Notes under the pieces: model-generated | Database searches by the model: none | What the model was told of the DNA's origin: nothing | Seen by the model: the letters and a program-made list of their open reading frames with translations, nothing else | Assembly (NCBI GenBank): GCA_034401795.1 | Contig: CM067374.1 | Location: 97,436,860 to 97,500,859, forward strand | Length of the DNA: 64,000 nt | Direction of reading: 5' to 3' | From: Chaetoderma sp. LZ-2023a | Lineage: Eukaryota; Mollusca; Caudofoveata; Chaetodermatida; Chaetodermatidae | Shown here: in pieces, positions 35,790-48,620 of the stretch | Position numbering within the stretch: the first letter of the stretch is position 1 | Layout of the letters: each line of letters opens with the position of its first letter | Program-made: the position numbers and the translations under genes

Positions 35790-37450
35790 CGGCCCAGTTC
35801 TTCTTGAGAAGACAATTCAATTCTCCAATTGCTTTAGCATTGGCAATTTTGGCGGGAAAACGATCCAAGATGGCCGTCAAATCGTTCGTCCGACCGTATT
35901 GAAAATGGCAAATTTGGAATCAGAAGACCCAAAAACCTATGTAAAATTCAAATTTCCACAAATAAATCAATTCAAAATGGCTGCCATTCATGCTGAATTT
36001 TGATTGGTCGATGGCGGCCATGTTTTTGTACATATCAATTTCTCTAGAACAACCTGTAATGCCCCTCAGTCCCTAATCATCCCAGCCAAATTTCGGCCTG
36101 ATCTGTTCAGCGGTTCTGGAGAACTCGTTTTCACGAAAACTAGGTCATTCAAGATGGTCACCCAAGTTTTCGGCCAATCAAATAACCTTGAACAAACTTG
36201 GTTCAGCCGATGCCCTAGATGATATTTCATGAGTTTTGAATCAATCCGCCAAGTGGTTTCGGAGGAGATGATTTTTAAATACATTTCCAGAAATACTGCA
36301 AAATCCAAAATGGCCGCCGGCTTAATAGGCTGACAAGCTTTGTTTGAACAAAATCAGATCTCTATTACCTAACGATGCTTCCTGCAAAATATAATTGAAA
36401 TCCACCCAGCGGTTTCCGAGGAGAAGGCATTTTAACTATCCAATTGCTTTACTATGGAGGAATTTGGCAGGAAAATTATCCAAGATGGCTGCCAACCCGT
36501 TTGTCCAACAGTATTGAAAATGGCAAATTTGGAATCAGAAGACACAAAAACGTATGTAAAACCAATTTCGGCTTCAAATTTCAACAAATAAAAAAATTCA
36601 AATTGGCCACCAATCATGCGGAATTTTGATTGATTGGTCGATGGCGACCAGATTTTTGGACATATCAATTTCTCTTGAACAAACTGTAATGCCCCTCAGT
36701 CCCTAATCCTATCAACCAAATTTCGGCCCGATCTGTTCAGCGGTTCTGGAGAAGAAGTCGTTTTCATGAAAACTAGGTCATTCAAGATAGCCACCCAAGT
36801 TCTCGGCCAATCAAATTCCCTTGAACAAACTTGGTTCAGCCGATGCCCTAAATGATATTTCATCAGTTTTGAATCAATCCGCAAAGTGGTTTTGGGGGAG
36901 AAGATTTTTAAGTACGTTTCCCGAAATACTACAAAATCCAAAATGGCCGCCGGCCTAATAGGCCGACCAGCATTGTTTGAACAAAATCAGATCTCTTACC
37001 TAAAGATGCTTTCTGCAAAATATAATTGAAAACCGGCCAGTGGTTTCCGAGGAGAAGGCATTTTAAATTTCCAATTGTTTTACTATGGGGAATTTGCCGG
37101 GAAACGAATCCAAGATGGCGGCCAAACCGTTAATCCGACATATTCGAAAATGCCAGATTTGAATTTCTCAACCCCCAAAACCTATAGATGACCAATTTGG
37201 ACTTAAAATTCCATCAAATAAAAAATTCAATATTTCCGCCAGACGGCTTGATTCTGATTGGTCCAAACGCAAATCCGTGTTTTTCGAGCTACCGACTTCT
37301 CCTGAACAAACTTTTATGAGACCTACTCTCCGATGATTTTCACCAAATTTCATCTCATTCCCTTCAGTGGTTCTGGAGAATGTTTTTTTAAACGCTGGAA
37401 AATTTTCCGGAAATCCAAGATGGTCCCAACCTATCTAGAAAATCATATCC
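35790..37450 (-). repeat. Tandem repeat family D, minus orientation, about 610-bp units
   Basis: The landmark TCCAATTGxTTTAxxATxG followed by AATTTxGCxGGxAAA and ATCCAAGATGGC occurs near 35823, 36438 and 37058 (periods about 615-620). The last unit is partial. It is the reverse complement of the 31.8-33.0-kb array, so inverted arrays bracket the 34.3-35.5-kb open frame. Confidence 0.8.
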
Positions 37451-37553
37451 ATTCACACGTAAAAAGTTTGCTCGAATAATGCCCTCTTGCCATGCAAAGC
37501 TTCAATTTCATCAGCATTGTGTCTTCACGCTATTCGCTAACAAAAAAAGCACG

Positions 37554-37555
<2 letters not shown>

Positions 37556-37585
<30 letters not shown>

Positions 37586-37735
37586 GTAATAATAATAAAC
37601 AGAACGAAAACAATAGGTTGCCAAGCACCAGCTTGGCCCCCTAATGATGATGATGAGGAGGAGGCGGAGGCGGTGGGGGGGGGGGGGGGGGGGGGCGGGG
37701 CGGAGGAGGGGGTGGTGGTGCTTTCTGGAGGGTTT
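37556..37735. repeat. (AAT)n, (GAT/GAG)n and poly-G cluster
   Basis: (AAT) about 15 units at 37556-37600, GATGATGATGAGGAGGAGG at 37644, and a run of about 20 G at 37675-37695 followed by GGAGGAGGGGGTGG. Confidence 0.9.
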
Positions 37736-38890
37736 TTTATCACGACCCCCAAAGTTATTGAATCTTAGTGTACGGTCATATACTTTCTTGTGTTAAGATT
37801 TGAGCCAGATCGGACCAGTATTTTCCGAGAAAGTCGGTGTCCCAGAGTTTGATACTCCCCATCTGGCGTCGATCTATCAGTCTATCCAGCGTAAATATTT
37901 TGTTATTTCTAGACAGATTGAGACCAAACTTAGTCAGATGTTCATATATCAACATCTTGTATCTCTGTTGCAAAAATGGAGCTGATTGGACCTCAAACGC
38001 ATGAGTTATCCTCCTTAGATCTTTTTTTTTAATGGAGAACATATTTCTTTAGACATGAGTAGTTATATTTAGAACTATGGTCTTCTGACCATATTTGTGG
38101 TGGATATACCTTTGTGCATAAACTACCGGCCATATAAAAACTAGGTCCGTCTGGATAATTTAACGGAAATATCAATAATCCCATTGGAGTGAATAGCATA
38201 GTAAGTTATTAAAACAGCATATTTTATTGTTCGTATACAGCACACAAACTTGTGATATTGATTGATTGAGGGCTAAAGTTGTATCAGATATCAAAGTATG
38301 TCAGTGTGACATACTTTTCATGGTTCACCGAACTTCATAGACCATTTTTAACCAAATCCCCGTTTCAAGGCTGTAACATATAGTCTCCAAACATGGTGTG
38401 TGGACGCGTTATCGCCTAACAATGCGTCATGTATCAAAGGATAGGTCAGTGTGACGACACACAACACGCCCCCCCCCCACCCCATTTCACGGTTTACTGA
38501 GACGTTCTTGTCTGGGATATAGTTTCAAGAGCTATTCGTATACGAACTTGGCGACTGGATGTCTTGTGCGCTAAACATGTGCCAGATATCAATGAACATG
38601 AAATTAATCTTATCCAGTCTGTATTCTTAAACACTCTTCCACCTATGGTCGCTAAACACGGGGTATGTGTGCATTTTAGGCTAAATCCGTTTAAGGTGTA
38701 TCACATATGGACAGACGAAGCTGTGTAATAATAAATCATTAGTGTTAATGTTTGTCTATGGGCATTTAAGTCAATGAAGCGCAATAGTGTAATATTAAAA
38801 AAATCCATTATCCATATGACTGTTCTAGATAATGTAAAAACAGGAAGGCAAGTATGATAAATGGCCCAAGAGCCATAGTGCCCGTCTGGC
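37736..38890. other. Family C repeat and dispersed fragments, no gene
   Basis: 37745-37835 (AAAGTTxTxGAATC, GGTCAxATxCTTTCTTxTGTT, AGATCGGACxAGTA) is shared with 53740-53830 and, in diverged inverted form, with 44600-44660. 38290-38460 resembles 27040-27110. A C run lies at 38468-38480. Confidence 0.5.
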
Positions 38891-40620
38891 TGATGATGAA
38901 CTGTACACATGTTTAAATTAGTCAATGCACGTTGGTCAATCAGGTACGCATAGTTTTGCCATTGGACAATGGTCCTTATCATTATTGCCCAATAAGGCAG
39001 CCATCCTTACCACGAATGACTAACAAGGCCAGTGTCACTGACACTTTTAACCAATTGGGCAAGCACCATTTGTCAAAGGGACAAGCGTAACTGATGTTAC
39101 TGGCAAATGGAATCATGGTCCTTGGCCTCATTGAATAACGGGTCATATATCATTGACACAATTTACTAATCGAGTAAGCATAACTGATGCCACTGACCAA
39201 TGAGGCCAGTGTTACAAACTCAATTGACCAAGTGATCAGGCACCCTTGGTCAATGTGGCAAGAGTAACTAATGTCATGGACAAATGGGGCAAGGGTCCTT
39301 GGCATTATTGACAAATGAGCCAATCATCCCTGACACTAATGACAAACAAATCCAGTGTCATTTATACCACCTGTCCTGACCAATGGGACAAGCAACGGGT
39401 GTCAATGAGGGAGGCGTAACCGATGTCAATGATCAATGGGCAAAGGGTCCCTGGAAAACAAATGTGTTCGGGAAAAACGGTCTCCGTATGCCTGACACTA
39501 TTTCCCACAAGAGAAAGCCCCGTTGGTTCATACGGCATGCATAACAAATGCCATTTACAAATGGGGCAATGGTCACGGGCAAAGACTTGGAGTGGAAATA
39601 CAAGAATATTGGAGTCGTTGACATTATTGACCAACGGAAAAAGTACCATTAAACAATGGGGCAGCCATCCCTGCCTATTGTCAAATAGTTCAAGTGTATT
39701 ATGGGATGCCAATTACTAATGGGATAATGGTCACCGTAAAGGTCTGGATCAGGAAATGCAAGACATTGTTGATATTATTGACTAATGGGAAGTACCATTC
39801 AATGAGACAGCCATCCCTCGCACTATTATAAAATGGTTCAAGTGTACCAAGTGATGTCATTTACCAATGGGGCAATGGTCACAGACCAAAATTTGAGCGG
39901 GAAATGCTAAATTATTGGTGTACTTGGCACGATTCACCATTGGAATATATTCAGTAACATTGGTCAATGGGGTAGCCATCACTGATACTATTGACCAATG
40001 GTTCATATTTCACAACCCTGACATTTACCAAATGGTCACAGCAAAATATTCGGATGATGAAATGCAAGAATATTGGCATTATTGATCAACAGGAAACGTA
40101 CCATTGATAAATGGGGCAGCCATCCCTGACTATTGTCAAATAGTTCAAGTGTATTAGGGGATGCCAATTACTAATGGGATAATGATCACCGTAAAAGTCT
40201 GGATCAGGAAATGCAAGACATCGTTGATATTATTGACTAATGGGAAGTACCATTCAATGAGATCCCATCCCTCGCACTATTATCAAATGGTGCAAGTGTA
40301 CCAAGTGATGTCATTTACCAATGGGGCAATGGTCACAGACCAAAATTTGAGCGGGAAATTCTAAATTATTGGTGTCCTTGACACGATTCACCATTGGAAT
40401 ATATTTAGTAACATTGGTCAATGGGGTAGCCATCACTGATACTATTGACCAATGGTTCATATTTCTCAACCCTGACATTTACCAAAGGGTCACAGTAAAA
40501 GATTCGGATGATGAAATGCAAGAACATTGTCATTATTGATCAACGGGAAACGTACCATTGATCATTGGGCCAGCCATCCCTGACACTATTGTCAAATGAT
40601 TAAAGTGTACTAAAGGAACA
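38891..40620. repeat. Tandem 'CCAATGGGGCAA' array including a 455-bp duplicated unit
   Basis: Short words (ACCAATGGGGCAA, TGACACTATTG, GCAGCCATCCCTGAC) recur throughout. A larger unit is repeated with high identity: TCAAATAGTTCAAGTGTATT at 39681 and 40136, a period of 455 bp, covering about 39660-40570. Open frames on both strands here are by-products of the repeat. Confidence 0.8.
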
Positions 40621-41200
40621 ATTCTACCAAATATTGATTTAATCCACTAACAATTTTCAAAACGTGACGCAAATGTATTTTCCTCGTAGCGCTCAATACT
40701 TAAAACGTCTTAAAGAGCCAGAGTTATGGCCCTTATTTCAAGTCGTGGTCTCTATATTCATAGCGCAAATAGGTATTGTCTGAGGAGATCTGCTACATTT
40801 GGTGTTAATCCATCAACAATTGACGAAACACTGTTCAAACACATGTATTTTCCCCCATAGTGCTCAATACTTAAAAACGCTTTAATGAACCAGGGTTATG
40901 GCCCTTGTTTAAGGGTACGGCCGCATCATATTCAAATCTCGAATAAATGTTGTCTAACAGAACATATCTGCCAAATTTGGTTTTAATACATAGATAAACA
41001 CGAGCCGTGCCACAAACGTATTTTCCCATAGGCTCCGTAACTGCTATTTGTGGGCGTGGCCACTTCATTTTGATAGCCCAAATAGATATTTCCGATAGGA
41101 ACATATCTGCCAAATTTGGTTTTAATACATCGATAAATGAGGAAAGGTACCACAATTGTTTGCAGACAGACAGATGGACAGACAGTGACGTCCACTTTAG
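40621..41200. repeat. Degenerate 130-150-bp repeats with CAGACAGACAGA tail
   Basis: AGCGCTCAATACTTAAAAxC twice, CCAGxGTTATGGCCCTT twice, and ATCTGCCAAATTTGGTTTTAAT twice; closed by CAGACAGACAGATGGACAGA at 41164. Confidence 0.7.
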
Positions 41201-42710
41201 ACCTGAACCCCAGAAGGAAAACTCAGTTACAACCTAACATACGTTTGTTCGGCTGGATATTTTGAATCTAATTTGTTTCGCTATAAATAGCTTTTCTGAC
41301 TGATTCTAGAGCCCTATTAAAAAAAACAGTAGGCCTATTTACCAAACAGTGTACAGTACCAATTCCCATGTACTCACCCTGTCATTACGAAATGCGTGTG
41401 CACCTGAAACCGACATATTTCAAAATTAACGTTATAAATAACACATCTACCAATCAGTTTATTGTTTTATTAAAAAGTAATCTTATTGATCCCATCCTGT
41501 TCAGCTTCTAATCAGTTTATTTTAATCACGGCGATTATGATTCCCCCATACGCAATACACTTAATCCATGTCAGCTTAAACTGCTACGACGTTTCTGTAT
41601 ACACACTCGCTTCGTACTTATCTAATCCTGGTATATAACGCGTAATTTGTATTTTAATAACTATGAAAGATGTGTGGTTGTGGTGGGGTCATTATGTGTA
41701 CGAGACTATTTACCCATTGGTAGATAAGATAAATATTGTTAATAGATATATATATACCTGGTATAAATGGCTAACGATGTCACAGAACAGTTAAAGCGTC
41801 CATCTTCATTTAGAGTCAGTTCTACATAGCATCACAACTGAACATTGCTTATTATGTTATGTTTTTGAAAACTGTTTCTGTCTACATAGCAACAGCTTTC
41901 AGCAATGTCGTTTTTGATAATGACCACCTGCCATCTGTCCTGATGGTTCTACATAATTTAATATGTTGATGCGATGCAGTAAATGTGTTAATCTCTAAAT
42001 GTATGCGCGTTGTTAACACTACGATGTCACTTGAGAATTATTCGTTATTGTGTATATGACAGTAATGTTTAGGTTATGGTTCCACCTCGTGGCTCGAGCT
42101 GAATAAGACCAGAACAGGTGCCAAAACAGGTAGCGTCTTCTCCATGTAGTCTATTGACGAATCTCGGTAGTCGAGCGTCTCTTGTTATTTTGTATCCCCC
42201 ACGGTCTGGTAAATCCGCTTGTTAATTAGGAATTTGATTCTATGGCATGCGTTTGTGCATTTGCCATGTCGTGACATGTTTTAGGTCTGGCATAAACCGT
42301 CAACATAGTCAATATGGGCCATAAAACCACGCACAGCCAAGTGAATAGGCAATGTACCAAAAGTGTGGTTCTCTAAGACAGCTTTCTAAGATAGCGTCTT
42401 TGCGTGCCCGCGCGCCCGCACGCACGCACGCACGCACGCACGCATGCACTTCATTTCATTTTAGTTTGCCGATTTTATCAACATTTAAGAAAACAATATA
42501 CTAAACGATATCAGGGATGCTGACGATACTACTGGGAAATGATCAGTGTCTTTTGACAGCAACTATTCAGTCTGATAATAACCTCATGCATACAGAACAA
42601 CTCGTAAATAAGTTAACATGTTTCCAAAACAACAACAGAAACATGTTAGTTGGTACAATTTAGACCACGATTTAAGAAGTGTTCTGTTGACTATTTTGAA
42701 CAGAACCTAA
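41201..42710. other. Non-coding; a (GCAC)n microsatellite
   Basis: A weak family A arm at 41250-41280 and (GCAC)n at 42417-42445. No coding or RNA gene was recognised. Confidence 0.5.
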
Positions 42711-43102
42711 TTGGAGTGGAGGAATCCACTTTTAGCTATGCCCCGCCCATCTTTAGCTAAGCTCCACCCAAGCGTTTCCCGCGTTGGGATTGATCGATCC
42801 CTGTACTCCTTGAATCTCAATTTTACCAAAAAAAACCATATACTAGTAAGCTGTTGAACATTTTGAAACTAATTTGACTGGGTGCTGTTGCTGCCAGCAA
42901 CACAGTCCAGTCAAATTAGTTTCAAAATTTTCAAGAGCATATTTATTAAATAATAAAGACATACAATTCGTACGACAACGCTTTAGTCCGTCATCAATGC
43001 GTTCGTGACAAACTTAATTACGTCATTCATGACCTCAGCCTACACTTCACCTAGTTGATTATGACGTCATATGATTGATGATAAGCTGGAAACGTCCATT
43101 TA
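42711..43102 (+). repeat. Family A MITE, full length
   Basis: GGAGGAATCCACTTTTAGCT at the left and AAGCTGGAAACGTCCATTTA at the right. The hairpin at 42843-42936 has loop GCTGCCAGCAACAC. The tail carries TTATGACGTCATATG, a perfect TGACGTCA. Confidence 0.8.
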
Positions 43103-43429
43103 TGTTTAAAGTATTCAACAGTACGTTTCATTTTCTTTTGGAAACATTTCAATTATTTCTGAACTATAGGCCTACTGTAACGAAATTCACTGCTTTTTCT
43201 ATCATCCATTTTTATTGTGAAATAAATATTTTATATTTAGAAAATGTACTTACACTTGTCGAAGTCAGGTTAAGGTTGGGCTTGGAGGGGTAGGTGGAAG
43301 GGTGGGGGGGTTGTTGTTTACCGGAAAGTAAATATATACATGACGCTGATGTACTGTAGCCTATTCCGCGGCGGTAGTAGTAGAAATATCCTACAACTAC
43401 ACCGGCCCTTCGTTTGCATTGGACCATCG

Positions 43430-43830
43430 TGTCTTGTCCTCGACCAAAAACCTTGGCTTCCTCGGGTTCATCTGAGTGTACCGAGTCCTGTTTTCCTAAG
43501 TGTTATGCAATGATGTCCTCTCCTGACTATATTTACTGGCTCTCATTAGGGCGAATTTCAAGACTGCGCGGGTGTCTTTTGGCAGCCTTAGCATATGGCC
43601 AAGCAATGACCATCTTTACTGAGCGACTTTTACGGACAGCGGCAATGTAGAATATAGACATAACGATGACGTACTGTACACATCATGTGTAGTGCTTCGC
43701 TGGAAATTATGCTGTCCGGCCATAGGTGTCCAGTGATGGTGCGTAGGCGTGTGCGGTGACGGGCATCAATCTTGTCTAGAGCTGCCTTTGGAACTGCCCA
43801 GCTGTTACAGTTGCGCAGCATCAAGAATAC
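43430..43830 (-). pseudogene. LINE reverse transcriptase C-terminus (fragment)
   Basis: The minus strand encodes NSWAVPKAALDKIDARHRTR LRTITGHLWPD (in pieces) and, after a frame change, RWSLLGHMLRLPKDTRAVLKF. These are the post-RT 'thumb/linker' phrases of LINE proteins (typically ...RLRWxGHVxRM...D). Frames are broken by stops and shifts. The clade is not certain. Confidence 0.65.
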
Positions 43831-44340
43831 ACATGTTGTGTTGTAGGCCTACACGGGTATTCTTCTTGTCACGGGCATATTTTGTCTATGAATCCATAAC
43901 TTTCAGAAGGACTGAACAACTATGTTTCCCATGAAAGAGCGTGCACAAATGTAAGAAGTACTGTAGGGCAGTTAGCCCACATATGGACATGTTAATATTT
44001 AAATTATACAATGGTGTTATCACAAAGATCCTGATAAGACAACACGATGAGCGCGATGGTTATTTGTTCATGTTGACTTGGTTTTGAGGGTGGGTGGGGG
44101 TGGGGGGGGGGGGGGGGGGGTAATCTTGGGTACGATTTTTCCACAATTCCAAGCTGCGCGAGACTATAGGCACGCGTGGTAACGCAACCAAGAGGAGCAA
44201 CAGACATGCATGTGTTATCACATTGCACTTGAACTTTTATGCACACCTCCAAAAAGGCTGCAATACGATTTGTTATGATAATAAAATAGTTTGGTTGTCT
44301 GCCATACCTATTATCCTCATGACATATGGTAATGGTATTG
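43831..44340. other. Non-coding with poly-G run
   Basis: G-rich run (GGTGGGTGGGGGTGGGGGGG...) at 44088-44120; no gene. The 161-codon minus frame across this part includes simple repeat and proline runs and is rejected. Confidence 0.5.
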
Positions 44341-44690
44341 CATCCGTGTGTGTATGCGTGCGTGCGTGTGTGTGCGCGCGTAAGTGGGTGTGTGAGAGAG
44401 CGCACGTCCGTGTGTGCTTGCGTGCGCACGACACGAATATTACTCATCTGTTTTGGCTCAGATCTTAACTCAACCAAGGAAGTTACCATGCAAGAAGATT
44501 TCCCGACTTTGGTCCGTGATCCATATAAAAAAGACCCAGATCCAGAATGGATGAAATTCTGGATCTATGGGTATCTTTGTAACTACTGGTCCAATTTGCG
44601 TCAAATTTTAACGAGAAATTGTGTGACTGCAACTTAGGGTTCCACAACTTTGGTCGTGGGCCGGAAAATATGAAAACTTTAAAATGTGAC
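44341..44690. repeat. (GTGC/GTGT)n tract followed by family C repeat
   Basis: 44345-44430 is alternating purine-pyrimidine GTGTGTATGCGTGCGTGC-like. 44480-44665 carries family C words (GACTTTGGTCCGTG, CCACAACTTTGGTCGTGG), plus an internal 13-bp inverted pair GATCCAGAATGGA/AAATTCTGGATC. Confidence 0.5.
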
Positions 44691-45989
44691 AAGAACGGGA
44701 TAACGAAGGTTTGATATCTCTAATTTCTCTTGTTAATATCGTATTAAACACAGATACTAAGATTTTTAGGCGATCTTGTTTTTGCCACAAACCACGGACA
44801 CGTTGAACCGGGCTGACTTCGCCAATACCTATATGTTGACAGGAACCTGTATGGTGATTTACAGATTTCCTTGCGTGCCTTCACTGCAATAACTTGACAT
44901 GGCTGACCTATGTCCTCGAACAGGTGCACATCTTCACACGAACTTATCTCACCTGGGTGTTGATCCGGTCTGTTCTCACTTAAGACCTAACAGACAGGGT
45001 AACAGAACTCCACAATAAACTATGTGGCTCTCTGGAGGATCTAAGGACCATCACGGCGTCCATTGAGGTCACAAGGCATTAATGTCTAACTCTGTCAAGA
45101 AGAGCGAAGAGGACTCGGGAGCTTTAATCATATTCGAAATTTAGCCGATCCTTCATGCGGTGCTCGGTCCATCTTTGGATAGACTCATTCGGGCTAATGG
45201 AACAGACTTAACCCTTCACACGGTCAACCCTCAGAAACAGCAGTAGAATTTGGGAGATTCTGTGGGTCTAGGGACAAGTTTCGGATACCAACCTTAAAGA
45301 TGTAGGGAATGCCTTTCCACGATTGGACGACCACCAGTATAACCGCTGGCAGAACATCCTATGAACAGCGCTAGGTCTTCATGTACATCTGAAAATCCTG
45401 GCAAAGACATCGAAGCTTAATCTACCTCCTTATTTTATATCAATGCTGGCTGACCGTGCATCGGTACAGTCTCCTGGTCACGTGTTTACTATTTTCACGA
45501 GAACCAAACCACTAGAGCGATTTCCACATGATTACTGCTGGGTCGCTATGGCCTCCCAGAGCCATTGCCGGCTCCTAATCATGAATCGTTCATGAAATTC
45601 CGTCCTGATTAAATTAAAACTGCATTCCAATTCTCTCTACAGAACGTATAACTATAGGGGAGCAACCCGGACTATAATGAAACCAGTTCTTTATCATTCG
45701 CTGTCGAGACACACTCCATGTGGCAATATCATAGCATGGGCACCAGTATAAAGTTTAGGCTAAGCTGTGTGAGAAAGATAATAAAAATGTTTTTAATTAG
45801 GCCATTAACACGAAATCTATTTTCCCAAAGACTCGGTTTAAGTTGATTCTCTCCACGCTGTTAGTTTTGTTAATGATGACACTATATTGTATAGTATGTC
45901 TATAAATGTGAATTTTGATGGGAAGCTCTGTCAATAACAACTACGAAGCTACTTAGTATAGAATGCATCGCGGCTTTCAACCAAACAAT
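44691..45989. other. Non-coding, no repeat recognised
   Basis: Neither strand has an open frame with a recognisable domain. Composition is more balanced than its surroundings, which may mean old coding debris, but no protein signal could be assigned. Confidence 0.4.
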
Positions 45990-45997
45990 TCTTTCTA

Positions 45998-46444
45998 ATG
46001 TCCAAGCTGCGAGGAGAGAAGACTGGATACATTCAACACAAAGCGCTTCAAATAGATTCTCGGCATCCAGTGGGGTTAATTTATCTCCAACAACGAAGTC
46101 AGAAAACGGTCTTGTCAGACAAAAGTGCCAACTACTATATCTGCAGAGTGCACAGGTTGCTTGAGCTGCGTTGGCCACATCTACTCTCAGTCGAGCAAGA
46201 TCTGCCTACCAGATGTAACGCTGGCCACCAGCTAGACAGAAAACGAGGTCATCCTAAAATGAACTGGCGTCAAAGCCCTGGCCGTGATCCTCAAATAGAG
46301 AACAGAAGATGGAGTGCCATGGGGATGCTGGCCGCCAAAGCTGGAGGTGGGGAGTGGAGTCGTGCAAAACTAATCTTGTTTGGTTGTCAGGTCGCTAGAC
46401 TGAAATCTAGGGGCGCCCCTGCATGGCAATGTGCTTGGTATTAA
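45998..46444 (+). pseudogene. Probable LINE C-terminal fragment
   Basis: An open frame of 148 codons contains ELRWPHLLSVEQDLPTRC and RKRGHPKMNWRQSPGRD, resembling the RLRWLGHVxRM...RKRGRPKxxWRR...DL tail of several LINE proteins. The upstream part does not match clearly. It might be a degraded copy; no RT catalytic core is present nearby. Confidence 0.45.
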
Positions 46445-46599
46445 TTTGGACAACATAAGCTGAGTACAACTGAGGATTGCAATTTACTTTAAAGCATCCA
46501 CCCACCACCTCCTTTCTTGTCTTGTCTAGGAATGTATTTACCTGTACCCACAGTCACTCGTATACATGCAATACATGTTAAAACTTAATATTCAAATCC

Positions 46600-46930
46600 C
46601 GAAAGACCAAATTTGAAACTCCTTTACAATTTAATAAATATTTTGTTGAATATCTTGAAACTAATTTGACTGGGAGTTGTTGCTTCAATGGAAATCATCT
46701 TTCATTTTCCGGAAATGAATTTCAAATAGCATGTACGTGTTTCCTAGTAAAATAAATGTATATATTTCATCTCTCCTACCGGTCTGTTTAAAACACGAAC
46801 GTATATCAGCCAAATGCTTCCATAAAACAAATGTTTCCCTTATATGTTATTCGGACTAGTTTTCGGATAAATGTTTATATTATATGATGATAAATTTAAT
46901 CGCCAACGATTTCGCGTTTGCTAAAAATTG
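46600..46930. other. Family A arm and AT-rich spacer
   Basis: GTTGAATATCTTGAAACTAA at 46645 without its partner arm; nothing else recognised. Confidence 0.5.
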
Positions 46931-47283
46931 GCCTTTCCAGTTTATTCATCCATCATATTACGTCATAATCAACTTCGTGACGTGTAGGTTTACGTCATAA
47001 TCATTTACAGCACGAATGACTCGATTTAGTCCGTCTTAAAAGGTTAACAGTCCGACACGTGTTACGAATTGTATGTCTTTACTATTTAACAAACATTCTG
47101 ATAGTAGGCAACCGCACCCAGTCGAATTAGTTTCAAAATATTCAACAACTTACCTGTATAGTTTTCTGGAAATTGATAGTCAGAGCTTTCGGGGATCGAA
47201 CGATTCCAAAACGGACGAAGCGTGGGTTTAGCTTAACTAGGCATGGGCGGGGCATAGCTAAAATTGGAACGGTCCATTTAACT
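46931..47283 (-). repeat. Family A MITE, full length, one hairpin arm deleted
   Basis: The start ATTGGCCTTTCCAGTTTATT and end AAATTGGAACGGTCCATTT form clear TIRs. The left hairpin arm is lost (AAACATTCTGATAGTAGGC) while the right arm at 47119-47148 is intact. TTACGTCATAATC motifs lie near the left end. Confidence 0.8.
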
Positions 47284-47379
47284 TGAATGCCCTACCTATC
47301 AGTAATTCAGTATATAATGGCTCATTGGCAATTAGCACTTTGAACCCGGGGACTAATTCAAGAACTCATTAACAGTTTA

Positions 47380-47535
47380 ATAAATATTAAGATGCATATT
47401 TTGAAACTATGAGTGGGAGCTTCAATGTTGAGCATTATAGCACTAACAGGTTCCTGTCAAATTAGTTTCAACATTTTCAACTTCTTACCTGTACAGTTAC
47501 CTTAAAATTTGGGTTCTGGATAGTCAGGATTTCTT
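47380..47535. repeat. Family A hairpin remnant
   Basis: TATTTTGAAACTATGAG and GTCAAATTAGTTTCAACATT arms around a diverged loop, followed directly by a LINE fragment. Confidence 0.55.
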
Positions 47536-48620
47536 AAACTAGAAAAATATGGTATCCATGGTAACCTACTAAAATGGATTGAGGATTTTCTTGCTAACAG
47601 AGCCCATCGAGTTGTCGTGAATGGATGCAAATCAGTTCAAACTCCTGTCATTAGCGGTGTGCCCCAATGTAGTGCTAGGACCACTCCTTTTCATCTGTTA
47701 CATAAATGACCTTCCTGATGTAATTAAGTGCTCTATAATTAACTTGTTTGCTGACGATACAAAAATCTACAAAGAAATTAAATCATCAATTGATGCAATA
47801 GAACTACAAGATGACTTAAATAGCGTAACGAAATGGTCTTCTATCTGGCAAATCAATTTCAATGCTGTCAAATGCTGCGCTATGCGTCTAGATACAGCTA
47901 ATATTAAACATTCATACTTCACGAACTCTCTTGATACACATATTAAGCTGGTAGAAACAACTGTCGTAAAGGATTTAGGTCTGAATGTAGACAACCAACT
48001 AAAATTTAGCATCCATTGTCAAATCCAAGTATCAAAAGCTAATAAGATTTTGGGACTGATAAGAAGGTCTCTCACCCATTTAGACTCTTCAACTCTAGCA
48101 AGGCTATACACTTCGCTAGTTAGACCTATACTTGAATACGGGAACGGTCCATGGGCTCCCATGTTAAAAAAAAGACAGTCTAACACTAGAAAATGTGCAG
48201 CGAAGAGCAGCTAAAATGATACCCTCAATAAGAAATTATACTTATTTAGACAGGTTCAAATATCTGAATTTACCTTCTCTCTACTACCGTCGATCACGTG
48301 GGGATATGATTCAAACTTACAAATACATTCATGGCCTTTATCGTGTTCAAGGCCCATTCTTGGAGATAGACAAACAAAGCATCACTCGGGGACATAATTA
48401 AAAACTCACTAAGAGCCGAAGTAACAAACTAATTAGGCAGAACTTTTTTTATTCATTTTGGTCGGATTTTTTTGTATACGCAAGAGCCAGTACACAATCA
48501 TTATCTTTCCTTTACCTCGAAACAAATTAACTAAGCAATAAGCATAATGTAGTCGCCATCTATCTACAGGCATTTTGCCTATAAGGGTAGTATATGATAA
48601 GTTAAGTTAAGGATTCAATG
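47536..48620 (+). pseudogene. CR1/Jockey-type LINE, reverse transcriptase 3' half (5'-truncated)
   Basis: It begins inside the RT palm with YGIHGNLLKWIEDFLANR and VISGVPQ. A one-base frameshift near 47672 follows, then VLGPLLFICYINDLPDV and the catalytic LFADDTKIY. The thumb text GLIRRSLTHLDSSTLARLY and TSLVRPILEYGN follows, a second frameshift lies near 48178, and RRAAKMIPSIRNYTYLDR then LPSLYYRRSRGDMI come last. Endonuclease and N-terminal RT are missing, as expected for a 5'-truncated LINE copy. Repeats of AAGTT near 48600 could be the 3' tail. The exact clade needs a tree. Confidence 0.9.

Noticed and set aside
39362..39719. Overlapping 98-116-codon frames on both strands
   Set aside because: They lie wholly within the CCAATGGGG tandem array.
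44004..44489. 161-codon minus-strand open frame
   Set aside because: It contains Thr-His runs from the (GTGC) tract and a Pro run from poly-G, without a recognisable domain.
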